This document shows positions 40,272-49,573 of a stretch of 64,000 nt of DNA, in pieces (position 1 is the first letter of the stretch; each line of letters begins with the position of its first letter). The DNA is from Paraeggerthella hongkongensis (GTDB lineage: Bacteria; Actinomycetota; Coriobacteriia; Coriobacteriales; Eggerthellaceae): contig NZ_PPTQ01000001.1 of NCBI RefSeq assembly GCF_003340345.1, positions 124,001 through 188,000 on the forward strand, read 5' to 3'. A model generated the notes under the pieces. It saw only the letters and a program-made list of their open reading frames with translations, had not been told where the DNA came from and made no database searches. The position numbers and the translations under genes are program-made.

Positions 40272-43200
40272 CTATTCGGCATGGCGCAGAGCGTTCTCGA
40301 GCTTCTGGCTGACCACCTTCGTCACGCCGTCGGCCTGCATGGACACGCCGAACAGCACGTCGGCCATCTCCATAGTGCGACGCTGGTGCGTGATCATGAT
40401 GAGCTGCGTGGAGTCGCGCAGCGATTCCAGGTACGCCGTCAAGCGACGCAGGTTCGAATCGTCCAGCGCGGCCTCCACCTCGTCCAGGATGTAGAACGGC
40501 GTCGTGCGGATGCGGTACACCGCGAACAGGAGCGCAAGCGCCGTGAGCGATTTCTCCCCGCCGCTCATGAGCATCATCTTCGTAATGCGCTTTCCGCGCG
40601 GCTGCGCGGTCACCTCCACGCCCGTGGCCTCCAGATCATCCGGATCAACCAAGGTCAAATGAGCCGAACCGCCCGGGAAGAGCACGGCGAATATCTCCTG
40701 GAAGTTCTTGTCGACCGCTTCGTAGGTGCGAATGAAGTCCTCTTTCATGCGCGCATCGATGACACGGACGATCTTGGAAAGCGACCGGCGGGCGCCGTCC
40801 AGGTCGGCCAGCTGCGCAGCCAGGTAGTCGTAGCGGCTCTTGAGCTGCTCGTACTCTTCGGCGGCATCCGGGTTGATGGTACCCATGTTGGCGATGCGAC
40901 GACGCAGCTTGAAAGCGGCATCCTCGGTTGCCCCCCGGTCCTCGAGCTCGGGGGTCTCGAGCGCGCGATCGAGCGGCACGCCGCAATCGTGGACGATGGC
41001 GTTGACCGCGCCTTCCACCTGAACCTCCAGGCGGCCCTTCTCCACGCGAGCCTCGGACAGGCGGGCGTTCGCGGCATCGAAGGCATCGTGCGCAGCTCGC
41101 GCCGCTGCGCGAGCCTCGTTGACCGCAGCGTGCAGGCCAGCCGACGAATCCTGTGCGGCCGTCGCCGCTTCCTCCAGATCGCGCGTCCAGCGGCGAGCGC
41201 TCGCGGTAAGCTCCTCGAACAGCGCGAGCAAAGGCTCGATGCGCTTCTGGGCCACCGTTTTGCGCGCAAGGGAATCGCGCGCTTCCGCATCGCTTGCATC
41301 GACGGTTTCCAGATCGCGCGTTCTCGCGTCCACCATGCGCGACGTGTACGTTTCGCGTTCGGACAGCGTTGCCGCCTTGAGCTTCGCTTCCGAAAGCGAA
41401 TCGCGCAGCTGAGCCGCAAGCTTGCGCAGGGGGACCACCGTGTCCTGCGCCTCCTGGAGCTTCGCCGCGCCTTCGTCCAGGCTCTTCTTCAACTGAGCCA
41501 GACGCTGCTCGAGCGCCTCCACCGAAGGGCGAGCCTCGGCAACGGTGCGCTCGGCCTGCGCGCGCTGGCCCTCGATGTCGGAGAACTCACGGCGCACCGA
41601 AGCGAGCTTCTCCTCGGCGCGTCGGGCGTCTGCGCGCGCCGCGTCGGTCTTGCCTCGCAGCTCGGCCAACTGCTGCGACAGCTTCAAGCTGTCGGCCTGC
41701 GCGCTGCGCAGCGTTTCCTCGGCAGCCTGAGTGCGCTTTTCCGAAGCGGCGCGCGTCTCCTCGGCAGCCGACAACCGAGCGCGCAGCTCATCGGCGCGTC
41801 GAGCGCGCGCGAGAACGCCCTCGGCATCCTCGACCGTCGCCGAACCAACCGTCACCTTCCCGTTCGGCCATACGACGCACCCGTCCGTCGTGACGAAACG
41901 AGCACCAGAGAGGTCGCGCGCATGAGCCGCGAACGCATCTTCCCGGCTATCGCACACCACCACATCGCCCAGAAGCGCCTCGACCGCGCGAGACGCCTCC
42001 TCGGGATACGAGAGATCGTCCACCAAGGCACGGCCGAGCCCCGCTTGCGCGGCAGCGCGCGCAGGCGCCGACGTCGTCTGCTTCCCCGCGCGGGAAACGA
42101 GCACGACCTCGCCCTGCTCGTCGCAAGACAGAAGAGCAGCCGCAACCGCGCTCGCGCGAACCTCGTCGTCCACCAACAGCGCCGACACGTCCGCGCCCAG
42201 CAAGCGCTCCACCAGCGCCTCGGCACCGGCGGGCGCGCGCACCGCGCGGGCGATCGGCTCGATCCCCGCCTCCAGCTCGTCGGCATGGTCCAGCAGCCAT
42301 GCGAGCGCCGGCCCCGAGGCCGCTGCGGCGCGCTCAAGTTCCTCAAGACCCTTGATCTCCGAAGACAGCAGGGTTGCGGCCTCTCGCGCCTGATCAAGCT
42401 CCGCGCGCGCCGATTCGCGTGCAACCAAAGCCTCGCCAACCTTCGCGCGCGCAGCAGCTTCCCGCTCGGTCAACGCAGCCAGTTCGGCTTCGGCCTGCGC
42501 TGCGGCTTCGGCCTGCGCTGCGGCTTCGGCCTGCGCACGGCCCAACTGAAGCTCCAGCTCCTTGCCGTGGCCTTCAATCAACTTCACATGGGCAAGCCCG
42601 CTTGCCAAAGCCTCCTGCGTCTCGGAAAGCTCACGGCGCGCCTGCTCTTGCGCGCGCTCGTCAGAGCGCTTGGCCTTCTCGATATCCTCGAGCTCGCGCT
42701 CGAGGTCTCGCCTGCGTTTGGCGTTTTGAGCCTGCTCCTCGGTCAACCGGGCAACGGCCGCATCGGCAGCCTCGCGACTTGCGCGAACCTCGGCCAACTG
42801 CGCCGCCGCCTGCGCACGGTCCGCTTCCGCCTGAGCGCGCTTGACCTTGTTCGATTCCAGCGTAACGCGCAGGTCGGCTTCGTAGCTTTGCGCAGCGCGG
42901 CGCTTCTCGTGCAGCAAAAGCACCGCGCCGTCGAACCGCTCGACAGCCGAAGACGCGCGCCGATGCCGACGGGCCAGGTCTCCCGCGTCCACGCTTTCGC
43001 GCCGAATCTTTTCCTGCAGCTCTTCCGCATGCGCCTCGGCCTTGCCGATGGCAGCCCGCTTCTCTTCAAGCTCGGCCTGAAGGGCCTGCTCGCGGGTTTG
43101 CGCGCCGTCCCATGCTCGGCGCAGCGTGCGCAGGTCGTCAACGGCCAGCGACAAGCTCAAATCGGACAGTTCGGCCGCCAGCCCCTGATAGGCGCGGGCG

Positions 43201-43832
43201 CGTTTCGCCTTGCGCTCGAGCGGACCCAGCTGACGCTCCACCTCGGCTGCAACGTCCTTTACGCGCGCCAGGTGGGCGTCCATGGCCGCCAGCTTGCGCT
43301 CGCTTTTCGCCTTGCGCTGCTTGTGCTTGAGAACGCCGGCCGCCTCTTCGATGAGCGCGCGACGATCCTCCGGCTTCGATTGCAGAATGGAATCCAGGCT
43401 TCCCTGGGAAATGATGGAATGCGTGCCCGTGCCCAACCCCGAATCGTGCAGGATGTCGAGCACGTCCATGCGCCGCGCGACCGTGCCGTTGATCAGGTAC
43501 TCGCTCTCGCCGGAGCGGTACATGCGCCGCGTGATGGCCACCTCGCTGTAATCGACCGGAAGCGTGCCGTCCGAATTGTCCAGCACCAGGTCCACTTCCG
43601 CAACGCCCACGCTCTTGCGCGCCGAGGACCCCGCGAAGATCACGTCCTCCATGGCCTGTCCGCGCAGGTGCTTGGCATTGCGCTCGCCCAGCACCCACAG
43701 CACGGCATCGGAAATGTTGGACTTTCCCGATCCGTTCGGGCCGACCACGGCAGTGATGCCCGGCTCCATGGCCAGGACGCTGCGGTCGGCGAACGACTTG
43801 AACCCTTTGAGGACCAGTGACTTCAAGTGCAT
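40272..43832 (-). CDS. smc: Chromosome segregation protein SMC
   Basis: SMC forms the ATP-driven condensin ring that organises the chromosome. The 1186-residue product has the N-terminal head (FKSFADRSV, GPNGSGKSNISDAVLWVLGE), a long coiled coil, the hinge near 500-650, a second coil and the C-terminal head with signature LMSGGEKSLTALALLFAV and DEVEAALDD. An Ala-Glu-Gln repeat sits in the first coil. ATG at 43832 is 6 bases past the rnc stop. Confidence 0.98.
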   Translation of the reverse strand: MHLKSLVLKGFKSFADRSVLAMEPGITAVVGPNGSGKSNISDAVLWVLGERNAKHLRGQAMEDVIFAGSSARKSVGVAEVDLVLDNSDGTLPVDYSEVAITRRMYRSGESEYLINGTVARRMDVLDILHDSGLGTGTHSIISQGSLDSILQSKPEDRRALIEEAAGVLKHKQRKAKSERKLAAMDAHLARVKDVAAEVERQLGPLERKAKRARAYQGLAAELSDLSLSLAVDDLRTLRRAWDGAQTREQALQAELEEKRAAIGKAEAHAEELQEKIRRESVDAGDLARRHRRASSAVERFDGAVLLLHEKRRAAQSYEADLRVTLESNKVKRAQAEADRAQAAAQLAEVRASREAADAAVARLTEEQAQNAKRRRDLERELEDIEKAKRSDERAQEQARRELSETQEALASGLAHVKLIEGHGKELELQLGRAQAEAAAQAEAAAQAEAELAALTEREAAARAKVGEALVARESARAELDQAREAATLLSSEIKGLEELERAAAASGPALAWLLDHADELEAGIEPIARAVRAPAGAEALVERLLGADVSALLVDDEVRASAVAAALLSCDEQGEVVLVSRAGKQTTSAPARAAAQAGLGRALVDDLSYPEEASRAVEALLGDVVVCDSREDAFAAHARDLSGARFVTTDGCVVWPNGKVTVGSATVEDAEGVLARARRADELRARLSAAEETRAASEKRTQAAEETLRSAQADSLKLSQQLAELRGKTDAARADARRAEEKLASVRREFSDIEGQRAQAERTVAEARPSVEALEQRLAQLKKSLDEGAAKLQEAQDTVVPLRKLAAQLRDSLSEAKLKAATLSERETYTSRMVDARTRDLETVDASDAEARDSLARKTVAQKRIEPLLALFEELTASARRWTRDLEEAATAAQDSSAGLHAAVNEARAAARAAHDAFDAANARLSEARVEKGRLEVQVEGAVNAIVHDCGVPLDRALETPELEDRGATEDAAFKLRRRIANMGTINPDAAEEYEQLKSRYDYLAAQLADLDGARRSLSKIVRVIDARMKEDFIRTYEAVDKNFQEIFAVLFPGGSAHLTLVDPDDLEATGVEVTAQPRGKRITKMMLMSGGEKSLTALALLFAVYRIRTTPFYILDEVEAALDDSNLRRLTAYLESLRDSTQLIMITHQRRTMEMADVLFGVSMQADGVTKVVSQKLENALRHAE
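42485..42535. repeat. 18-bp tandem repeat inside smc
   Basis: The unit CGGCTTCGGCCTGCGCTG occurs nearly three times in a row and encodes repeated AEAAAQ in the coiled coil. It keeps the reading frame, and copy number may vary between strains. Confidence 0.8.
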
Positions 43833-43838
43833 GTGAGG

Positions 43839-44756
43839 CTACCCTTGCTTGCGCTGCTTCGCGCGCTCTCGTTCGGACTTCTTGCGGGCCTTCTGCTCGG
43901 CGCGTGCGGCAGCCTTCTCTTCCTTGGCCTGCTTGGCTGCGGCGGCTTTCTCCGCGCGCACGCCCTCGTCGACGCCCAGGCCGAAGAACTCGCCCAAACG
44001 AGCGAGCGTGCTTTTGGCAGCCTGGCTCTCGGCTTCCTTCTTCGTGCGCCCGGTGCCGCGGGCAAGCCCCTGCGACCCGGCGAACACCTGCGCCACGAAC
44101 GTGCGGTCATGCGGCGGCCCCTGCGTTTCCACCAGCTTGTACGTAGGCGTGATGCCGTCTTCTTGCAGCTTTTCCTGCAGCGCGCTCTTCGGGTTCTCCG
44201 GTTCTTTCGCCATGTCCACCGACATGCGCGGAATAAGCGTTTCGCGCACGAAGCTCACGGCAGCGCCCATGCCGCCGTCCAGAAACAGCGCAGCCACCAC
44301 GGCCTCGTACACGTTCTCGAGCGCAGAATGCAGTCCGCGCCGACCCGTTCCCGTCTCGGAAGACCCGAACACGATCACGTCCGTGAACCCCAGGCGCTCA
44401 GCTACCTCCGACAAGCTCGCGCCCGAGACGAGAGCCACCTTGATGCGCGTCAAGCCGCCTTCGTCCAGATCGTGAAAGCGATCGAACGCGATGGTGGCCA
44501 CGATGGCGCCCAAAATGCTGTCGCCCAAAAACTCGAGCCGCTCGTAGGAGTACTTGACGGCCTTGCCCTCGGTAGCCGAAGGGTGGGTTATAGCCGAAAG
44601 GAGCAGTTGCTCTTGATTGAACCGGTACCCCAGGATGCTCTGAGCCCGATCGAGCTTGCCGCGCTGCTCGTCGGTCAGCATCATGGGAGTTTCGAACCTC
44701 TTGTCAAGATTCGAAACCGAAGGCTCGTTGGAATCGAACAGGTTCTCAAGCGTCAT
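43839..44756 (-). CDS. rnc: Ribonuclease III
   Basis: RNase III cleaves double-stranded RNA in rRNA and mRNA processing. The 305-residue product has the catalytic signature YERLEFLGDSILG, the second acidic pair in ENVYEAVVAALFLDGG, and a double-stranded RNA-binding domain (KSALQEKLQED...KKEAESQAAKSTL). A tail of about 50 residues rich in Lys, Arg, Ala and Glu exceeds the usual length. The ATG overlaps the plsX TGA (ATGA). A Met at residue 25 is an alternative start. Confidence 0.96.
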   Translation of the reverse strand: MTLENLFDSNEPSVSNLDKRFETPMMLTDEQRGKLDRAQSILGYRFNQEQLLLSAITHPSATEGKAVKYSYERLEFLGDSILGAIVATIAFDRFHDLDEGGLTRIKVALVSGASLSEVAERLGFTDVIVFGSSETGTGRRGLHSALENVYEAVVAALFLDGGMGAAVSFVRETLIPRMSVDMAKEPENPKSALQEKLQEDGITPTYKLVETQGPPHDRTFVAQVFAGSQGLARGTGRTKKEAESQAAKSTLARLGEFFGLGVDEGVRAEKAAAAKQAKEEKAAARAEQKARKKSERERAKQRKQG

Positions 44757-45778
44757 TCTTGACCGCCGTTTCCCGGAGCGCCCGCCTGGACGCCCGTAGC
44801 CGTCTGCGCGATTATATCCGTGATGCCCGCACGTACGAAGTTCGCCGTGGTCAGAACGCCGCTCTTTATCGCATAGGCGTTCGACGAGCCATGCCCCACG
44901 ATGCATGCGCCCTTCACGCCAAGAAGCGGCGCGCCGCCGTACGTATCGGGACTGACCTGCGCCATAAGCTGCTTCAAGCCGCCCTTGATGGTCAAGGCGC
45001 CCAGCTTGGTAACCGGCGTCGCCATCATGACGTCCTTGAGCGTTTTGAACAGCACCTTGGACGTGCCCTCGATGGTCTTCAAGCACACGTTGCCCGTGAA
45101 GCCGTCAGTGACGATCACGTCGTAGGTGGCGGCCAGGATGTCGCCGCCTTCAGCGTTGCCCGCGAAGTTGGAAAGCTGCTCTTTCAGCAGCTCGTGAGCC
45201 TCCTGGGCGAACTGGGACCCCTTCGTGTCCTCCTCGCCGATGTTCAGCAGGGCGGCGCGAGGGTTCTCGATCCCGAGGATCTTCTCGGCATACACCGACG
45301 CCATGCGGCCGAACTGCACCAGGTATTCCGGCTTGCAGTCCGCATTCGCCCCCACGTCGCACATGACCACGGGACGAACCGGCGACGGGATGACCGTCGC
45401 AAGCGCGGGGCGCGCTATGCCTTTGATGCGGCCCATGACCAACGTCCCGGCCGCCAGGCAGGCCCCCGTAGAGCCCGCAGAGAAAAACCCTTGCGCCGCG
45501 CCCTCTTTCACCAGGCGGCAACCCACCACGATAGACGAGTCCTTCTTCTTGCGCACGGCGTTTGCCGGATGCTCGGCCATGCCGATAACCTCGGTGGTAG
45601 GCTGAGCTACGCAACGCTCGTGCTGAGAGGCGAAGGGCTCGACCACCTCGGCCGGACCGCACAGGATAACAGTCAGGTCGGAATCGGTCGATAGCGCATC
45701 GGCAACGCCTTCGAGCACGACGGCCGGAGCGTTGTCGCCCCCCATGGCGTCGACGGTGATGGTAACTTTATCGGGCAT
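44753..45778 (-). CDS. plsX: Phosphate acyltransferase PlsX
   Basis: PlsX makes acyl-phosphate from acyl-ACP for phospholipid synthesis with PlsY. The 341-residue product has the N-terminal VDAMGGDNAP, the central STGACLAAG and the C-terminal VTDGFTGNVCLKT. ATG at 45778 follows GCGAGGACACC. It is coupled to rnc by a 4-base overlap and follows rpmF, with a terminator between them. Confidence 0.97.
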   Translation of the reverse strand: MPDKVTITVDAMGGDNAPAVVLEGVADALSTDSDLTVILCGPAEVVEPFASQHERCVAQPTTEVIGMAEHPANAVRKKKDSSIVVGCRLVKEGAAQGFFSAGSTGACLAAGTLVMGRIKGIARPALATVIPSPVRPVVMCDVGANADCKPEYLVQFGRMASVYAEKILGIENPRAALLNIGEEDTKGSQFAQEAHELLKEQLSNFAGNAEGGDILAATYDVIVTDGFTGNVCLKTIEGTSKVLFKTLKDVMMATPVTKLGALTIKGGLKQLMAQVSPDTYGGAPLLGVKGACIVGHGSSNAYAIKSGVLTTANFVRAGITDIIAQTATGVQAGAPGNGGQE

Positions 45779-45875
45779 GGTGTCCTCGCATTCCTCGGTG
45801 GAGTCGCGTGGACGCATGCGTCCGACCGCAATCGCGCGAGCGGGCGCATGCGCGCAGCGCATAGCTTCCTTCAAC

Positions 45876-45881
45876 AGTATA
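45876..45881 (-). promoter_or_regulatory. -10 box for plsX
   Basis: TATACT on the minus strand, about 98 bases before plsX and just past the rpmF terminator. The -35 region is unclear because it coincides with the terminator's T tract. Confidence 0.4.
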
Positions 45882-45896
45882 GACGAACATACAAAA

Positions 45897-45943
45897 AAGC
45901 CTCCCGGCTCGTCACGCAAAAAGCGTGATGTGCGGGGAGGCTT
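45897..45943 (-). terminator. Intrinsic terminator after rpmF
   Basis: Arms AAGCCTCCC and GGGAGGCTT (45897-45905, 45935-45943) with an inner hairpin (TCACGC/GCGTGA) are followed on the minus strand by six Ts. This is the clearest terminator of the ribosomal and lipid block. Confidence 0.85.
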
Positions 45944-45982
45944 GTCAAGGCGCGGACGTAAGCGCTCGCGCGCAGGAGACGG

Positions 45983-46162
45983 TTAGTCCGTCTCGATGAC
46001 CTCGCGGTTCTTGTAGAAGCCGCAGTTCGGGCACACGCGGTGCGGAAGCTTGGCTTCGCCGCACTGGGGGCACACGGAGCGGGAAGGCGCCGCGATCTTG
46101 TCGTTGGTGCTGCGACGGGCATGAGTGCGGGCACGGCCCATTTTGCGCTTAGGTACTGCCAT
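45983..46162 (-). CDS. rpmF: 50S ribosomal protein L32
   Basis: L32 is a large-subunit protein with a zinc ribbon. The 59-residue product has MAVPKRKMGRARTHARRS and the metal Cys pairs CPQC and CPNC. ATG at 46162 follows AAGGAGATAGAGATC. It normally follows yceD directly; here an ABC exporter gene lies between them. Confidence 0.97.
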   Translation of the reverse strand: MAVPKRKMGRARTHARRSTNDKIAAPSRSVCPQCGEAKLPHRVCPNCGFYKNREVIETD

Positions 46163-46233
46163 GATCTCTATCTCCTTGCTTTTTGCCGAGCGGTACGCTC
46201 GCTCGCTTTCGCTTAGTAAACACGCGAAGTGGT

Positions 46234-46262
46234 ATGGTACCAAAGGTTTGTGGGTCCCGCAA
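46234..46262 (-). promoter_or_regulatory. Promoter of rpmF
   Basis: On the minus strand, TTGCGG (46262-46257) and TACCAT (46239-46234) are 17 bases apart, about 70 bases before rpmF. It would make rpmF independent of the upstream ABC exporter gene. Confidence 0.5.
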
Positions 46263-46418
46263 GGGTCCTGCGAGGTCATTTTTGCAAACGGCATGCAGGA
46301 TTCATAAACCACTGGCACTTTCACGACAAACGCATCGTTGATCATAGCGCAAAACCAGCCCTACGTGCTCGAAAAGCGCCAAGATGCGAGAGAAGAGCAC
46401 GCGCGCAGGAAGCTGAAC

Positions 46419-48269
46419 CTAGGAGGCTCCGAACTGCATGCGGTAGTAAGCGGCGTACGTGCCGCCCAAAGCCAGCAAGTCCTCATGGGTGCCCAGCTCC
46501 GCCACGCGCCCGTCGTCCACCACGGCGATGAAGTCCGCCCCGCGAATGGTGGACAGGCGATGCGCGATGATGAGCGTGGTGCGTCCGGCCGACAGCTCGT
46601 CGAGCGAGCGCTGCACGGCGCGCTCGCTCTCGTTGTCAAGGGCGCTCGTGGCTTCGTCCAAGATGAGAATGCTCGGGTTGCGCAGAAACACCCGCGCGAT
46701 GGCGATGCGCTGCTTTTGGCCGCCGGACAAGCGAGCTCCGCGCTCGCCCACGAACGTATCGTAGCCGTCGGGCAGGCTCTCAACGAACTCGTGGATGTTC
46801 GCGCGCCGTGCGGCCTCCTCTATCTCCGACGCCGTCGCATCGGGCCGTCCGTACGCAATGTTCTCGGAAATGCTGCCGCCGAACAGGTACACGTCCTGCT
46901 GCACGATGCCGATCGCCTCGCGAAGCGACGATGCCGTAATCGTACGGATGTCGATGCCGTCGACTTCGACCGAACCCGACTGGGGATCGTAGAACCGAGG
47001 GAGCAGCGAACATGCGGTGGTCTTCCCGCCGCCCGAAGGCCCTACCAACGCCACGGTGGCGCCTGCCGGCACGGCCAGGTCGAACCCCCGCAGAACGTCG
47101 CGCCGACCATCGTAGCTGAACCGCACGTCGCGATAGCGAACCGCTCCCCGCGCACGCGCGCCGCACGTTCCCGCCTCGCCGCAAGCGGCCGCATCGAAAC
47201 CGTGCGCCGTCCGGGCAACGCGCAGGTCCAAGGCCCCCGGCACATCCTGGATGTCGGGCCGCACGGCCAGAACCTCCATGAACCGGCGAAAGCCGGCGTA
47301 GCCCTTCTGGAACGTCTCCACGAAGTTGATCAGCTGCTCGATAGGAGAAATGAAGATGCCGATGTACAAAGCGTAGATGGCCAGATCCGTCACCGCCAGT
47401 TCGCCCTGAGCCACGAAGTACCCGCCGCCCACTACGGTAACCGCGTACAACACGCCGATGAACAGCGAGTTCACGGCATGGAACGACCCCATGAACCGGT
47501 ACGAGCTTTCCTTGGTCCCCACGAACCGATCGTTCACGCGGCTGAACTTGCCGATCTCCACGGACTCGTTTCCAAACGACTTCACCACGCGAATGCCGCC
47601 GAGGGAATCCTGCAATCGAGCATTGATGTCGGCCATTTTCTTGCGGTTCTCGGTGAAGATGAGGCGTTTGCGGTAGTTGCGCCATGCGGCGTAGGCGGCC
47701 AGCAAGACGGTCGCTCCCAGCATGATGGCGGTCAGCGGCACGTTGATGAAGAACAACAGCGCGAACGATCCCACGATCTTCAGGATGCAGATGAACAGGT
47801 TCTCCGGCCCGTGATGAGCCAGCTCCGACACGTCGAACAGGTCGGTTACCAGCTTGCTCATCATCTCGCCGGTATTGTTGCGGTCGTAATAGCCGAAACT
47901 CAAGCGTTGATACTGCTTGAACAGGTCCATGCGCATGTCCGCCTCCATGCGCACGCCCATGATATGGCCCCAGCTGGTGATGAAGTACTGGCACGCCGTG
48001 CGCACCGTGTACAATGCGGCGAACAGAAGGGCGATCCACCCGAGCGATGCTAAAACGACGTCGGCCGATCTGGTGAAAAAGTCCCTGGTAAAGAAGTTCA
48101 AAAGCTGAGGAAACGCCAGATCGACCGCTGCGAGCACGGTGGCGCACGCCAAGTCGAAGAAGAACAGGAACTTATACGGCTTGTAGTAGCTTGCGAATCG
48201 GGCGAACACCGTGCGCGCAGAGACCTTCGGGTCGCTTTGAGGTTTGGTCGTAGTATCCATACCGCCCAT
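46419..48269 (-). CDS. ABC exporter, fused membrane and ATPase domains
   Basis: The 616-residue product is a half-transporter that would dimerise. Six membrane helices occupy about 35-330, and the ATPase domain follows with GPSGGGKTT, signature LSGGQKQR and ILILDEATSALD. A Cys- and Ala-rich linker of about 35 residues (around AAACGEAGTCGARARG) sits between the domains. The cargo is unknown; relatives export lipids or drugs. ATG at 48269 follows CAGGAGCGCTACA; a second ATG at 48260 is possible. It lies between yceD and rpmF. Confidence 0.92.
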   Translation of the reverse strand: MGGMDTTTKPQSDPKVSARTVFARFASYYKPYKFLFFFDLACATVLAAVDLAFPQLLNFFTRDFFTRSADVVLASLGWIALLFAALYTVRTACQYFITSWGHIMGVRMEADMRMDLFKQYQRLSFGYYDRNNTGEMMSKLVTDLFDVSELAHHGPENLFICILKIVGSFALLFFINVPLTAIMLGATVLLAAYAAWRNYRKRLIFTENRKKMADINARLQDSLGGIRVVKSFGNESVEIGKFSRVNDRFVGTKESSYRFMGSFHAVNSLFIGVLYAVTVVGGGYFVAQGELAVTDLAIYALYIGIFISPIEQLINFVETFQKGYAGFRRFMEVLAVRPDIQDVPGALDLRVARTAHGFDAAACGEAGTCGARARGAVRYRDVRFSYDGRRDVLRGFDLAVPAGATVALVGPSGGGKTTACSLLPRFYDPQSGSVEVDGIDIRTITASSLREAIGIVQQDVYLFGGSISENIAYGRPDATASEIEEAARRANIHEFVESLPDGYDTFVGERGARLSGGQKQRIAIARVFLRNPSILILDEATSALDNESERAVQRSLDELSAGRTTLIIAHRLSTIRGADFIAVVDDGRVAELGTHEDLLALGGTYAAYYRMQFGAS

Positions 48270-48388
48270 TGTAGCGCTCCTGACGCGCGCAGCATAAGAC
48301 AACGGGGTCAATGTCTCGTGTTCGGCAACAAGCCGGAAAACGGATCACTGGCCCCGTTGCATCGTCCCATCGAAACCAAAGGGGGAAT

Positions 48389-48937
48389 TTACTTCTCCTC
48401 GAAGGGGAAATCTTTCAGGACTGCGAAGGGGTTCGGCGGCACGTCGTCTTCGTCGGATGCCGGCTCGCAACCGCAGGGACCTTCGTTGAGGTTCGCTCCG
48501 CAGGTTGAGCACAGGCCCTTGCACTCGTCGTCGCACAACGGCACCAGCGGAAACTCCAGCAACAGCGCAGCCGTGGCAAGCGGTTCGACGTCGATGACCT
48601 TGTCTTCGGACAGCAGGTCGAATTCGTCCTCGTCCATATCCTCGGGCGCGGCTTCCTCGGAATTCAGCAGGAAATAGCCCTCTATCTCGCCCGTAACGGG
48701 AAACGCGATGGTCTCGAGGCAGCGGGCGCACGCCGTTTTGGCCTCGCCCTCCACCGTGCCGGTCACCAGCAGGGCGTCACCTGTGTTGGATATATCGATC
48801 TGCCAGCTCAAAGGAGCCGAGAAGTCGTACAGATCAGGGCCCGACTTGACGACGGGCACCGTAAGTTCGCCTTCGAAATGAGCGCTTTCGGCAGGCGTGA
48901 AAAGCTCGAGGGGTACGTGGATGCGCGTCGCGTCCAT
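48389..48937 (-). CDS. yceD: YceD-family (DUF177) protein
   Basis: DUF177 proteins accompany rpmF and are linked to 23S rRNA accumulation. The 182-residue product has the conserved CARCLE and the C-terminal CDDECKGLCSTCGANLNEG Cys pattern. Its ATG overlaps the upstream stop by one base (TAATG). It is separated from rpmF by the ABC exporter gene. Confidence 0.93.
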   Translation of the reverse strand: MDATRIHVPLELFTPAESAHFEGELTVPVVKSGPDLYDFSAPLSWQIDISNTGDALLVTGTVEGEAKTACARCLETIAFPVTGEIEGYFLLNSEEAAPEDMDEDEFDLLSEDKVIDVEPLATAALLLEFPLVPLCDDECKGLCSTCGANLNEGPCGCEPASDEDDVPPNPFAVLKDFPFEEK

Positions 48938-49410
48938 TAGCGCCCCGAAGCAAGAGAGTTGGCGTTCAAGCGATCGCGGCAACGGCGCACGTTGCCCAAC
49001 AGCGTATCGAGGCTCTGCTCGACGTGGCCGAACACCTCGTCGGCGTAATCTTCGGCACCGGCGCGGGTCTGACGCTCCAGCTCGCGCGCATCGGCGAGCA
49101 CCTGATCGGCCTGCTGCTGGGAGATGCGAACGATCTCCTGCTCGCTGGCGATGGTCATAGCCTGGCTACGTGCATCCTCGATCATGCGGTTGGCCTCGGC
49201 CTCTGCGTCATCGAGCAGGCTTTGCCGCTCGCGTACGATCTGACGAGCCTGAGCGAACTCACTCGGGAACGTGTCGCGAATTTCATCCATGATCTCGAAC
49301 GCCGCGGCGATGTCAACCTGGCGCATGTTGCCTTTGCCGAAAACCGGCTTAGAGTCCTCAAGCAGAATCGAGAGCTCTTCTAACAGCCCCAAGACTCCTG
49401 TTTCGTCCAT
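48937..49410 (-). CDS. Coiled-coil protein resembling ATP-synthase b subunit/DivIVA
   Basis: The 157-residue product is mostly charged helix (AQARQIVRERQSLLDDAEAE, then ARSQAMTIASEQEI) without a membrane segment. Such proteins are found before yceD in Actinobacteria and are often annotated ATPase or DivIVA-like; function is unknown. ATG at 49410 follows GGAAGGACAATC. Confidence 0.82.
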   Translation of the reverse strand: MDETGVLGLLEELSILLEDSKPVFGKGNMRQVDIAAAFEIMDEIRDTFPSEFAQARQIVRERQSLLDDAEAEANRMIEDARSQAMTIASEQEIVRISQQQADQVLADARELERQTRAGAEDYADEVFGHVEQSLDTLLGNVRRCRDRLNANSLASGR

Positions 49411-49573
49411 GATTGTCCTTCCACCCTGGCGTGCTGCGTTTCATCTGCGTTGGCGCGCACGGGCACCATCGCGCGCATGCGTCGCAATATTCTAGCACGT
49501 ATGGTCGGGAAACCGACTTCCAATGCACAAAGCAAGCACATTTCACCCGGTCGGAACGTACGTTACAGTTCCC

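Noticed and set aside
39507-43820. A very long open frame (1437 codons) on the plus strand opposite smc
   Set aside because: It is the shadow of smc in GC-rich DNA: smc has full SMC motifs, a proper start and G/C third positions, while the opposite frame has no recognisable domain and no ribosome-binding site.
46163-46345. 61-residue N-terminal extension of L32
   Set aside because: The family length and a strong ribosome-binding site fix the start at 46162; the extension covers the promoter region.
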